Counted from the stretch's first letter, positions 13,501-24,126 are shown. The stretch is 32,500 bases of DNA from Trachelipus rathkii (GCA_015478945.1 JABUQX010095405.1:1-32500), one strand, 5' to 3'. Numbers and translations are program-made. Notes: a model not told the origin generated them from the letters alone.

Positions 13501-14527
13501 AATGGGTAGTATTTTAATATCAACTATTACAAAAAGACAAACTATGAGTTATCGTCATTTCTTCATACTTAATAAAAATAAGAGTACAATCCAAACAGGC
13601 GACAACAAAAAATCTTATAAATCTCCAAAGACCATGATTCAGTCAAAAGTTCTATCCAGGGCGCCTACATGTCACAGTTAATGTCATTTACTGCTGAACA
13701 TGTTCATATAGTAAGACATATTAAAAAAAGAAGAGAAGAAAAAAAAAAAAAAAAAATAAAATAAAAACAAAGATTTGTTTTTGGCTACTTTAGCTTATAT
13801 AATGACCATATTAATCAACCCAGTTCGACGCCATTGAACATGTCGCAATAATTTGAAAGAGGGTGCAGAAAAAAGTAATAGTGCATAACATTTTAGCTCT
13901 CTGTCCCCGTCCTTGTATTAAATAGTTTGAAGCTTATACGTTACACAGGGCCAACACAGTATAGTTGAAATATTTTATTCTTGTTTCCTCAAACTTTGTA
14001 TGGTACTAATTATAGTAGTAGTCTTTGTCTAAGACGAGCTTTGCTGTTTTTATTATTTTGTGTTTAGCTATTTTTTTAGTACTACAATGTTGCAATTTTT
14101 TGTTTCATTAGCTTTATGATATTCCTCAATTTCTTATAGGTAGTGTGAGAACAGCTCGCACGGCTGTTAATAAAGAGGCTGTTAGTGCTTCTTTCATACG
14201 AAACCAAAACGTTTAACTTCTGGCCATCAGATTCTGTGGAGCACAAAGAAGCCTGGCCGGAAACGCAACTCCGTAAAACTTCCCCACACCCGAAAATGAC
14301 AAAATTCACAATTACATCATAGACATTTCGCTTGAAATATTTACTTTTTTGATTTTCCTTTCTTGGCTCTCTTCAATAAACTTGTATTTGTTGAAGGAGA
14401 CTATGCTCTCTGTGCTCCTTCACATTGCAATGGTGACGCCATCCCTGAAAATTCAACATAGATACTGGCAAATAACCATCTTCTCCGCCCAAATTCGCTA
14501 CAAGTTTTCTTTTCTCTAAAGGAACAC
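13501..14527. other. Geneless sequence with a poly-A run
   Basis: A purine stretch ends in an A run at about 13740-13756. The part at 14030-14320 is more complex and includes a minus-strand open frame of 75 codons (14082-14309) that I do not recognise. No gene is called. Confidence 0.45.
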
Positions 14528-14866
14528 TCTATCTCTCTCCCCTCCCCCCCTTCCATATATATTTCTTATATTTTAAATTTTTATTTTTCTTTTACTTTCC
14601 TTCTTCCTCTCTAATTAGTACATTTTTCACAAAATGCTTGGTATTATCACAACACCTCCCCCTCCCCCATACCACCATCACTAAAAGGTTCCCTTCAGAT
14701 AGCAAGGGCGTCCGAAATGTGTACAACTATCAAACAAAAAATTCCCCCCTCCCCACACTCACCCCCTCCATCCTCCCCCTCACCGAAAAAACAAACCACA
14801 CCCTATTGGCGAATCCCCTCCCCCCTCAAACCCCCAACCCCACTCCCCTCCCCCTCCCCTCATGTC
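14528..14866 (+). repeat. C-rich pyrimidine tract
   Basis: Two blocks of C/T-rich + strand (about 14528-14553 and 14650-14866) contain many CCCT, CCCC and CTCC runs. The open frames here (14638-14877 +, 14717-14968 +) encode mostly proline, serine and threonine as a by-product of composition. Repeated C runs could form an i-motif on this strand and a G-quadruplex on the other; that is a prediction only. Confidence 0.65.
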
Positions 14867-16560
14867 AAGACCGTTAAATTTAATGTCTGCCGTGTAGAGG
14901 CTATTTTGCAAACCCGTCATAAATCTTTTCTTTCTTTTTTCTTTTTTAGTTTTCTTATAGTTGTTTAACAAAAAAAAAATTGTAAATAAAATCCATTTTA
15001 ATTAATAAAATATTTATACAAAGCCTAACTCCATTTGCGCGACCCTTCGCCCAATTAGTGCCTATAAAATAACGGCACCGACCTCCCATTAATTACAATA
15101 GCCTTACCAGGTTGATGTGGCAATCTACCCAGAATCTAAAAATCCAAGTGATCATGTTATTAAGTATATCCTAGTAAATCATAATTGTACAATTTTGTCT
15201 GAAACTCATCCTCTTTAATGTCTATCGTCGTTCAAATGCAACAGACTTCAAGGTTGAAGTTGATCCAGCATGACTCCGTCCCAGTATTTACCATTAATAA
15301 ATCTCAGAATGCAGAGATAATGCATTCTTAAGAATTTTTTATTGAATGACCCAGAAACCTTATCGGTAATGGTGATGAGGTATAAATTTTCTGCTTATCC
15401 CTAAAGCATAAACATCAATTTATTCCTATGGGAAAGATAAGGGGTATATCGCACCCATTATAATAAACAAATAAAGAGGAATTAACCTTTCTGTATCAAT
15501 TATTTTATATATAAAAAATAAAATAATAGAAAGTCTTACGAGTTACGGATAGCACATTGTCTACCCCCGCCTGGGAAACCCTCCCATGGAACTGGGGCGG
15601 ATTGAAAAAGAAAAAAATAAAAAATGATTATGTTCTCGTATGTAACGCAATCGACTCCTAATGAATCTACCAACACTAAACAAATAATTACTGGAAAGGA
15701 AATTATTGAAAGCATAACTATATCCATGGAATTTTTGAAAATAGCTTGTGTCCGAGGTACCTGATGACCGCAACTCATAACGATTTATAACATTGTGGGC
15801 ATATAGCCCGAACCTTTCTTCCATCTCACTCTGTAATAGATCACTACTGAATAATAGTTGAAGATCTGGGTTTCGTATACATTGAAAAGAGATTTTTCAA
15901 CCTTAGGCAGAAATTTGTTCAGATTTTTTATCCGTAATAAGGTCATAACAATATGTGTCGGATATTATTCTCGAACAAGATTCAATTTTTTTTTTGACAC
16001 CAACTTAATAATATACCCGAATGTTAATTAGTCAATAATCTTTGACCTCCATAATTTGTGAAGTACCTCATTGTATCTTTTATCAATGCTGGTAAAGTGT
16101 ACTCATTGGAGTTGAGCTATCATTTTTCACCACATCATATATGCTTTGCATATCAAAGACAAAATCAATTTACATGCAGTAATGGAGTTGAAGAATAATT
16201 TATGCTTACACTAGGCTATAAGAATGTAGGATTTCAATATTATTTTCCATGAAAAAACCTTTTATTTGTTTCAAATAGGGTATTTTAAATTTTATACGAG
16301 GAAATGAATATATATATGATTTCACTTCCTTGATAAATTTTTCTTCTACGATGGATATATTCTTACGGATAAACCAGGAAAAATTAGGACAGAGAAAAAA
16401 AAGGTTTCATCAGAAATTGTGTAGCCAATAAATATTTTAAAAACTGTTATTTTTTTCACAAAATTAAAGAGGTAAAAATAAAGCGTATTTTTATGGGTTG
16501 AAGAATCCGATAATATAATATGAGTTCAGTTATGAGTATTTATTCAGATTCGCAATATAA
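14867..16560. other. Geneless AT-rich sequence
   Basis: Two overlapping minus-strand frames (15536-15778, 80 codons; 15561-15824, 87 codons) lie in different frames over the same bases and neither resembles a known family. No repeat pair or RNA gene was found. Confidence 0.5.
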
Positions 16561-17160
16561 CTGAAAATAACACGGCTTACTATGCCACGCTCTTTAAAAA
16601 GGCACTCACGAAGACAGAGAACATAGAGGCACGAGCACTCCAAGGGTGTCGTTGCCAGGGCGCTATCAATTACATTGGAAAAGATTCCACGACACCATTA
16701 GAAGTATCGACTATAATCTACTTATCCACTTGAGTGGTCCGAGCCAGACAACACTGATAAACTCTCACACACACTCTCTCTGTGTACAACACCTCGTTCA
16801 AATATACACTCTCGATTATAATGATATATAAAATAAGACTAAAGAATTCCCCACAGGCTTTTCACAGCTATGATCATACACGTACAATGCGTAATCACTC
16901 TGTTGTGACATCTGAAATATGTCTCTAAAGAGTATAGAGATATAATCAGTGCAAAAAATCACTGAAACGATTCCACACTCGCAACTTATATAAGTGAAAT
17001 AAAAGGATAATACAATCTATATCTACGAGCACTAAGTGTGAGTGATCTCCGTCCGACACGAATTCCTGTGGAGAGTGACAGATTATCAATATTACGAGTC
17101 ACGTCTGAGTGAGAGTGAGTACAATCAGATATTTAATACCATGTAATAAATGAGTTGAAT
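16561..17160. other. GAGTG/CACTC-rich block
   Basis: By eye I count about 11 occurrences of GAGTG or CACTC in 600 bases, where random sequence would give one or two. They have no fixed spacing. There is also a short CACACA/CTCTCT stretch at about 16762-16782. No gene is visible. Confidence 0.5.
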
Positions 17161-17254
17161 AACCCATAAATTAAGTGAGAAGCACAATTTACAACTGTTT
17201 ATATATAATTATTATAATTAAAAAAAAGTAATCATTATAAGATATATTAACTAA

Positions 17255-17329
17255 TAGATAAATAAATTAATATCAATAATAATAATATAAGTATAATAAA
17301 TAATAATAATAAATAATTAATAATAATAA

Positions 17330-17360
<31 letters not shown>
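17255..17360 (+). repeat. (TAA)n microsatellite
   Basis: A run of TAA/ATA triplets with a few interruptions, ending in a near-pure (AAT)n stretch at about 17329-17358. On the minus strand it reads as poly-(TTA) and gives a leucine/isoleucine/tyrosine frame that should not be taken as a protein. Confidence 0.9.
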
Positions 17361-17639
17361 TAAATGGGAAACGGGATAAGGAAAAGTTAGCTTCCTTTTC
17401 TCCCAATACCCACTTACTACGACAATCAAAAATATACAAATTAAAAAAAAAAAAAAAATATATAATACGTTTAAAAGACGAGAGTCAACAAAATAAAAAC
17501 ATTATTTCGTAAATGCTTCTGTGCAGAAAGTGTTTGCAATCTACAAATTTCATTTACATATAATTTTATTTGAATTATATAATTGGATAATAAAATAATA
17601 AATTAAAACAACTTTTTTAGATAATTATATTAGTTAAAT
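17361..17639. other. Geneless AT-rich segment
   Basis: The segment contains a 16-base A run near 17443-17458. Nothing else is recognisable. Confidence 0.5.
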
Positions 17640-18175
17640 GATTAAGTAAACTATACTTTCCTATATGTAATATATATATATTAATATAATATCACCATAT
17701 ATACTATTATAATATAAAATTACCTATTTTTATAAATCTATATATAATATATATATATATATTATATCCAAATATATTTATTTAATCATATAAATAATAT
17801 AATATTAAACATCTATATATTAAAATTAGATTAATAAAATATAGTTATCTATATTGGGTATGCGAGGAGTAATTATAAGATATTTATGTATCAGGATTGC
17901 ATTTGCTTTTTATATATATTTTTAGGAAAAAATATACAATCATTATCAATTAAGCTTAGATGAATATATAGTATAATTTATTACGGCCACACACTATCAC
18001 ACACAGTGTGTATTATAGTATATAACTCTATAATATTATAATTACTTACCTGATATAGATATTAGTTATTAGGTACATTATATTATTATATTATTAAATA
18101 AATATTATTATATTATAATAATATAGTATTTATATACAATATATATATATACTTACTATTAAACTTATATAGTTT
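17640..18175. repeat. AT-rich region with several short TA tracts
   Basis: TA runs occur at about 17669-17700, 17739-17765 and 18123-18152, separated by AT-rich sequence. A small ACACACT/AGTGTGT inverted motif sits at about 17990-18012. Confidence 0.65.
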
Positions 18176-18370
18176 TTATAATAATATATATAGTTTCTAA
18201 TAGATAATAAATTAAGAAGAAGAGAGAAGAAATGTAAAAGAAACCTAAATAACGTTAGTACAAAGATAGGAGATAGTGAGAGTAGAATAAAAGATATAAA
18301 AAGATAGTAAGAGAAATGCACTCAAAGAGAAGATCGAAGAACGAGATAAATTACGCATTACGTATCGTTA

Positions 18371-18514
18371 AAATGTTTCCAATTGGTTTTTTTTGAGAGT
18401 TTCTATGAATTTAATTATGAGTTCAGAATATTTAATATGTGTAGGGGGGCTCGTGGGGGTCGTACTACGGACTGTATGATATTTGCATAGACCGTGGAAT
18501 TTGAGAATTGATAT
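18371..18514. mobile_element. Possible short hAT-like element remnant
   Basis: A left end resembling the CAGTGGTTCTCAA-type hAT terminus may begin near 18371 (ATGTTTCCAATTGG). A possible right end reads GGAATTTGAGAATTG near 18496-18510. Between them is a G-rich stretch (about 18444-18464) of the kind often found just inside such ends. Both ends are degenerate and I found no target-site duplication, so this is tentative. Confidence 0.3.
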
Positions 18515-18754
18515 TGTTATTGTTTTTTTTTATTTCCTTCTTTATATTATATATTATCTTATAGATTTGAAAGTTCATGGGTTTTGATGTGAATGATTCA
18601 AAATAACTAGAGACGAAGAAAATAAAATACAGTATTAAATTTTATATTTAACAAATAAATGATTGAGTTATAACTTTATTGGGAGTTTTTCGATAGGATA
18701 TTTTCATAATGTCGGATGAGGATGTACAAAACAAAGAGGTGAGAATAGAATAGG

Positions 18755-18803
18755 AATAGATAGATAGATAGATAGATAAGAATAGATTAGATAGATAGAT
18801 AGA
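18755..18803 (+). repeat. (GATA)n microsatellite
   Basis: About 49 bases of GATA/AGAT units with one short interruption. Confidence 0.9.
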
Positions 18804-19926
18804 GTCCTTAATTCTTTATTAGATAGAATCACTAGTATGGATAAATAGAAAATTAGAAATATTAATGTTACATTACTGTCCTTTACTGGGAATCTTATCT
18901 TAAAATCCTATAAAACTTTAAACAGTTTTTTCTAGATTTCATTATTATATCAAGAAGAAAACAAGATCAAGAACATGAACAATAACAATAACAATATTAA
19001 CACATAATAATCCTATTAAATTATATATTATACATTATTATATATTATTTATTATTATTTTATTATTATATAATTATATTATTATAATTATATATTAATT
19101 ATTAAGCTATATTATAAATTATTAATCAATCTGTCATATAGTATTTGAGATATTACTATTTCTTGCCTAGAATGGGGAAATCAATAATTGATAAATTAAA
19201 ATAAGGTAAATTTACGCTTCCTGTTGGGGGAAAAAGGATGTAAATAGATATATAGATAGGCAAGTAAAAAAACAAAAAACAAGAAATTTTGTCACTAGAA
19301 AGTAGCCACATTTAACTCAAAAATGAATTGTTTATTTTTTTGGGTTGACCCAAATACAAGATTCAAGTAACATATAACTTGCTCCTCTGCCTATATGATA
19401 TCTTTTATATACTTGCTATATATTTAAGCCATGGGACCTTTGATGACTGGTTCAAATTTTGTTGAAATGTTTCACTAAAAAAAATTTTAATAATAAATAT
19501 TTTTGGGTTTTATAGCAGAACAGTTATATTATAATTATTAGGTATTATTAACTAAAATATACCTATTTTCTTCTTTTATTTAGTAAATTATATGGAGCCT
19601 AGCACTTAATAACCAACTGTCTCTATATCCTATTCTATTCTAACACACACACACACATTTTTCATAATAAACAATGTTTGACTTGTCATACTGTAATTCC
19701 TTAACTTCTTGCTATTACTAGGATTGAATTTGCTCTCAAAGTAAATTTGAATTTTCAAATTTACTTAGAAAGTGTATAATAAGCCTAGTCTTCTAGGTAA
19801 ATATGAATATGGTTTATTGCATAAAAAACCAAAAAACCAAAAAAAAATTTCTTTCATTCAGCTAAACTTTTATACTATTATTCTAAGAATTCGATGATAC
19901 CAAACGAAAACTGCCCTTTAGCGAGT
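18804..19926. other. Geneless sequence with TTA and CA microsatellites
   Basis: The interval holds a TTA/TAT-rich stretch at about 19018-19110 and a short (AC)7 run at 19643-19656. Both are simple repeats. The rest is AT-rich, without gene or RNA signals. Confidence 0.55.
19739..19766. repeat. 28-base near-perfect palindrome
   Basis: AAGTAAATTTGAA is followed by TT and then by its exact reverse complement TTCAAATTTACTT, giving a 13-bp stem with a two-base centre. The flanking bases do not extend the stem. It could extrude as a cruciform or be the relic of a tiny foldback element. Confidence 0.75.
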
Positions 19927-20080
19927 TATATATATTAATTATAATAATATATATATACTATATATATATATTATATATTAATATACATATATATATTTCC
20001 TATATATATATATACTTAAGATTACTATAATATATATATATTATATTAGATATATCATATATATACATATACTATACTAT
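19927..20080. repeat. Interrupted (TA)n tract
   Basis: TA steps with scattered C and A over about 150 bases, directly left of the foldback element at 20086. Confidence 0.85.
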
Positions 20081-20085
20081 TATAT

Positions 20086-20227
20086 GACTAAACCTTAGTT
20101 GCATATTAGGGATGTTTAAATATTAAAACACCAAACACAATTTAAACTTGTATACCAGTTAGTAGGAATTGTGTTTATGTGTTTTTAATATTAAATAGAT
20201 TCTAATAGCAACCAAAGGGTTTTAATC
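20086..20227. mobile_element. Foldback MITE, about 142 bp
   Basis: The left arm (about 20086-20143) and right arm (about 20165-20227) are imperfect inverted repeats of roughly 60 bases. Both share, in order, a GAxTAAA-type end, GTTGC, TATTAG, TTTAAxATTAAAA, ACAC and AAACACAATT. The loop is about 21 bases. TA-rich tracts lie on both sides. Short size, long arms, no coding capacity and an AT-rich target fit a MITE (a non-autonomous DNA transposon). I cannot assign a superfamily, and one-base gaps blur the exact ends. Confidence 0.7.
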
Positions 20228-20283
20228 ATTCATAATATATAGAAAAGTGATAATAGCTTTATAGAAAATAGTATTATAACTGA

Positions 20284-20390
20284 TATATATATTTATATAT
20301 TACTATATATATATTATAATATATATATATAATATTATTTATTATATATATAATATATATATTTATATATATATATATATATATATTAAA
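20284..20390. repeat. (TA)n tract
   Basis: Nearly pure TA with frame-shifting extra A or T, on the right of the MITE at 20086-20227. Confidence 0.85.
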
Positions 20391-21428
20391 CCTTTTTATT
20401 TAAAAATATTTATATTATAATAATAAAACTTTCAAATTTATATTTAATTGTCCGATTGCAGTCGTTTATAATTTTCATTGGAATTGGAATAGTATGATAT
20501 GATCTTCCAAGAAAGACCAGCGTAAAAAAAAAGTTCTAGAAATGAGCCGAAAAAAAGTTAATTGAAGGCTGTTTTATATTTATAATAGGTAAAGTTAATA
20601 CTTTCTAGTACTTTTTGACGTAGGTGTTGAAGCAATATTTTGTTTTTCTATACTATCTACCAAAAAAAAATATAAATCTTTTTCTTAACGTACTAGTTAC
20701 GTCACTAAATTAAAGATAAAAACTAAAAATGTTAACCATAGCTAACCAATCTCTCGTTTATAACCATACAACAAGTGTTCAAGAAGCGGTTTAAAAGTTC
20801 ATCGATGATATCCTCTTACGTGATCTTGGCCTTTAGTGGGAAAGCTGTAAAAAAAAAAAAATTGGGAGGACAAAATTTAGAATAGATTTTTGATTTTCCA
20901 TATTTTTTGAAAAGACGGGTATAAGAACTGGGCCATTCCCTTTGCAAGTCATTCATAACGTGTCCAAATTGTCAGAAGCTTATTAATAAATACATATAAG
21001 TTGACCATAAATTATTCATTAACGCAAGTTGCGAATCCAAACAATATTTAAAATTTTTGCGAGCGTCATGATTAAAAGTTATCAAATCAAACGCCACAAG
21101 ATTTAAATTTTCCATACCTGAATTAACTGATATGAATAATACACAGTATTAAAGGTATGATTTTGAAGCAAATTTTATCAAGATAAATTTAATTAAATAC
21201 GGAACATGGTATTTATTACTAAAAATTCTTACTAATGAAATATTCGGAAAAAGATTTCATAAGTGTAACAGGGAATCTGTAATTAAAGCGTTAGTTGACT
21301 TGGTAGAAATTTGAATCTTAAAATTGATTACCTTTCAAAGTAGCAATCTTAACTATACTGTCATAAAACATTTCTTTGGTTGCATTTATAATAACTTTTT
21401 AGTTCAAACCGAAAGTGCAAATCATTTT
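20391..21428. other. Geneless sequence left of the hAT-like element
   Basis: AT-rich complex sequence with no frame, RNA or repeat match that I can support. Confidence 0.5.
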
Positions 21429-21633
21429 CTCTAAATCATGTTTCTCAACGTGGGGGGCTCACGAGCGAGATATACGGGGGTCGGGGGGCTCACATAAAAT
21501 AGAATTATATTACTGGACGAAAACGGCTTTTATTAATGAATATAATCAATTTTCAAGAAATATATAAAGATTAATAACTTCAATAAAATAAAAATATAAT
21601 ACGAATGCATCCAAAAATCTTTTATTAAGGAAT

Positions 21634-21639
<6 letters not shown>

Positions 21640-21676
<37 letters not shown>

Positions 21677-21751
21677 ATATATAATTATTATAATATATAC
21701 TACTATATATATATATAATATATAATATAGTATATATAATATATATATACG
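21640..21751. repeat. (TA)n tract
   Basis: TA repeat with interruptions, directly left of the nested element starting at 21756. Confidence 0.85.
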
Positions 21752-21755
21752 TATT

Positions 21756-22207
21756 AGGAACTTTTCCTTTAAAAGATGTTACATTAAAATATACAGATAT
21801 CGAACATATTGCTGACATAATCGTCTAACCTCACTGTGGAGTCGTTAACGTAAATCCAATTAGAAGAGCAGAAAAGTTGCACATGTTGCTTTATTGATAT
21901 ATGTTATTTTTATATAGGTTGAATTTTGTTTTAATTTTTTTTATTTATTTTTTTTAAGGGGCTCGAGGCCGACGGTGGACAGAGGGGGCGAGTCCCCCCG
22001 ATGTCCCCGCTGAGGCCGAGTGACCCTGACTCTTTCCATCTTTGGGATTTAATCTTTGTATTCTTTCAGTTTAAAAAAAAAAAAAAAACTTTTGTAACCC
22101 ACGCTTCTATTTTTTTTTTTTTTGGTTTTACCTTGAAATAATCGAAAAAATCGATTACATCGCTCGTTCGTTATATATCGGTTACATCTTTTTTAAGGAA
22201 AGTTCCT
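21756..22207. mobile_element. Non-autonomous TIR element carrying GC core A, 452 bp
   Basis: The left terminus (21756-21782) and right terminus (22181-22207) are inverted repeats of about 27 bases that start AGGAACTTT, continue CCTT then A-rich, and end AAAGATGT(T/A)AC. They differ by about four substitutions or gaps. Both termini touch TA-repeat DNA, so the element appears inserted in a TA tract, and any TA-type target duplication is hidden by the repeat. The interior has no protein frame but contains a GC core copy at 21956-22071. The element lies inside the larger hAT-like element. Confidence 0.65.
21956..22071 (+). repeat. GC core, copy A (internally deleted)
   Basis: A GC-rich block in AT-rich surroundings. 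It begins AGGGGCTCGAG-GCCGACGG, then GGACAGAGGGGG, and ends GAGGCCGAG, ACCCTGACTC, CCATCTTTG and CTTTCAGTTT before an A run. Compared with copies B-D it lacks most of the central part (the ACACCCAAATACCAAAG and TTCCGAGACC section), so it is about half length. It is inside the 452-bp TIR element. Confidence 0.75.
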
Positions 22208-22292
22208 ATATATATATATATATCATATATTATATATTATATTATATAGTTATATTTATATATATATTAGTAATATATATATATATATATTA
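22202..22292. repeat. (TA)n tract
   Basis: TA repeat on the right of the 452-bp element. Confidence 0.8.
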
Positions 22293-22730
22293 GGCTTTAT
22301 TTTACCTATTTCGGCAGCAAAAAAAAACTGCTACACTGATTCATATTCTATGGGAATGAACAATACATGAATTTTTAAAATAAATCCATTAGTTGTTAAA
22401 TCGTTTTGGATAGAATATTTAGAAAAACTCCACGACAGTTAATCAGTGATGCTTTAAAAGTTTAATAGTGGGCGGATGATGTATATGTACTCCGAGTCTA
22501 AAGTCTTCAGAATGTAATGTAATTGATATATTAATATGATGGTGCCAAAACGATTTGAAGTTGCTACCTTTTTTACAAGATATTGTAATAATTTTGCAAG
22601 AAAAGAGATGGGAGAAATGTTTAAAAGAATGTTCAATAGTAAGAGTTGGCAAAATTTAAATTTTACTCTAATGCCTTTTACTCAGTTGCTGCAACCTATA
22701 TCGAGACAATATCCATGAATTGTGAGTACT
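22293..22730. other. Geneless interior segment of the hAT-like element
   Basis: One + frame of 60 codons (22536-22718) and overlapping minus frames are present. I see no hAT transposase motif such as a BED finger or the C-terminal dimerisation region. It is either degenerate interior or unrelated sequence. Confidence 0.45.
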
Positions 22731-22851
22731 TATATAATATAATATTATAGTATATAATATATATAATATATATATATCTATATATATATATATATTATAT
22801 ATATATTATTTATACTATATATATATATTATATATATATATATTCATAATC
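22731..22851. repeat. (TA)n tract
   Basis: TA repeat with a few interruptions. Confidence 0.85.
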
Positions 22852-22859
22852 TTTGTATA

Positions 22860-23135
22860 GGAGCGATTGGGTCTATGTTAAGTCTACGGTTAGATAAAGT
22901 TTGGTTAGGTAGACAAAGATTAGTAACAGTAAAGGTTAGGGCGAATTTTACGGGAACAGTGGCATCAGTAAAGGTTTCAGCAGCTACTAAACAGTCTATC
23001 AGTTAAAGTTAGGGCTAGTTTTACGTCACAGTGGATCGTAAAGGGTTTACGGCACAGTGAATCAATAAGGTTAGGGTTACTTGCCCATCTTTCAGTTAGG
23101 ATTACTTAAGGTTTATGTTAGGGTTCATTAGGAAA
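22860..23135 (+). repeat. Degenerate TTAGGG-type tandem array
   Basis: Motifs GGTTAGGG, AGTTAGGG and GGTTTA recur in a loose repeat of about 26-40 bases whose rough plan is AGTAAAGGTTAGGG, TTTTACGG, CACAGTGGATC. Six imperfect units can be drawn between about 22926 and 23130. The vertebrate-type telomere hexamer TTAGGG appears several times but never as a clean tandem run, so this is an interstitial or satellite-like array and not a telomere. Confidence 0.55.
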
Positions 23136-23144
23136 CTAGCTGTT

Positions 23145-23146
23145 AA

Positions 23147-23209
<63 letters not shown>

Positions 23210-23255
23210 TCATATTAATATATATATATATTTATATAATATATTATACTCTATA
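23145..23255. repeat. (TA)n tract
   Basis: TA repeat directly right of the TTAGGG-type array. A frame of 60 codons over it encodes only Tyr/Ile and is not a gene. Confidence 0.85.
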
Positions 23256-23375
23256 TATCGATTCCATTGTATCGATCATACGAAGTATCGTGATTAACGA
23301 GTTAATATAACCCAACAAATATCGAAAGTGGACTTTTTTTTTTTTTTTTCCGGGAAAGATTAATCTTTAACCTAT
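23256..23375. other. Short segment with a 14-base palindrome
   Basis: AAAGATTAATCTTT at 23355-23368 is a perfect palindrome. It follows an 18-base T run. Confidence 0.5.
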
Positions 23376-23472
23376 ATATTATATATTATATTATATATAT
23401 AATGTATACTATTATATATATTATATAATATATATATATAATTATATATTATAGTATATATATATATATTAT
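23376..23472. repeat. (TA)n tract
   Basis: TA repeat immediately left of the G-rich right end of the hAT-like element. Confidence 0.8.
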
Positions 23473-23621
23473 GCGGTATTAGGGGGGGTCGCGAGGTTCA
23501 TAACTTTATGCGTTTTTGGCGTTGCAAAGGTTAAAAGATGAGAACGCTGCTCTAAGTTGTTTATTGTACAGAGTTACAAAAGTCTGGAAACTTCACTAGG
23601 GTCGTTAGTGGCTTTTGGTTC

Positions 23622-23695
23622 TCTATATATTTTATATATTATATATTTTTATATATAATATATTATAATTATATATATACTTATATATTATATTA
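23622..23695. repeat. AT-rich simple repeat
   Basis: Short TA/TTA tract just outside the hAT-like element. Confidence 0.7.
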
Positions 23696-23956
23696 TTTCA
23701 ATCTTTCGTCTGAGTTTCGATATTCGAATATTTTTGAAATTATCGAATTATACTTTAATAGCAGATCAACCCGAAACCTTTTGAAAAAATTATCGAGAGG
23801 TTTAAAAACAAAGAAAGCTCTCATGTTCGGTTTTTTTCACTGTATAAGAATAAGTTGACTCGCTGTTGTTTGTGCTAAATTTAAATTTAAGGATCTTATC
23901 TGTCGATTTCATGCTCACTTCTATAAAATTGTTAGTTTATGCTGCTTGTTTCATAT

Positions 23957-24118
23957 GTTATAAGGAATGCCTTTACAAAGTCTTCCTAAAGCATCTTTAC
24001 ATTGCCATCTTTACAAGACAGAGGTAAATAAATTATGGGGCAAATTTTTAAGGAAATTAGGTACAATTTTTTTTAATTCTAATGACGAAGATACATATAA
24101 CTAGGGCAAGGTAAATCA
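23957..24118 (+). repeat. 160-bp module, copy 1
   Basis: The block begins AATGCCTTTACAAAGT (23966), includes CCTAAAGCAT and AATTTTTAAGGAAA, and ends AACTAGGGCAAGGTAAATCA. It matches 25100-25264 over its whole length with scattered substitutions and gaps. Like copy 2 it is followed directly by a TA tract and then by a GC core composite. No coding potential is visible. Confidence 0.75.
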
Positions 24119-24126
24119 CTTTATAA

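Larger units (their letters stand above)
21437..23549. mobile_element. hAT-like DNA transposon remnant, about 2.1 kb
   Basis: The left end CATGTTTCTCAAC (21437-21449) and the reverse complement of the right end CAGCGTTCTCATC (23537-23549) both resemble the CAGTGGTTCTCAAC-type terminus of Charlie-like hAT elements. Each end is backed by a G-rich stretch (21451-21495; 23477-23491 with TCGCGAG), as is common in that group. The 8 bases outside are CTCTAAAT (21429-21436) and CTCTAAGT (23550-23557), a one-mismatch target duplication of the length hAT elements make. The interior has no transposase frame; it holds TA tracts, a nested element and a TTAGGG-like array. The ends could instead belong to two separate elements. 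Confidence 0.5.

Noticed and set aside
14360..14396. CTTCAA...TTGAAG hairpin as an RNA processing signal
   Set aside because: The stem is only six base pairs, with no neighbouring gene or conserved flanking motif.
17255..18803. CRISPR-like regular repeats
   Set aside because: The repeats are simple microsatellites (TAA, TA, GATA) with no unique spacers of constant length.
22860..23135. Chromosome end (telomere)
   Set aside because: TTAGGG motifs are scattered in a longer degenerate unit, internal to the window and flanked by TA tracts, so it is not a terminal array.
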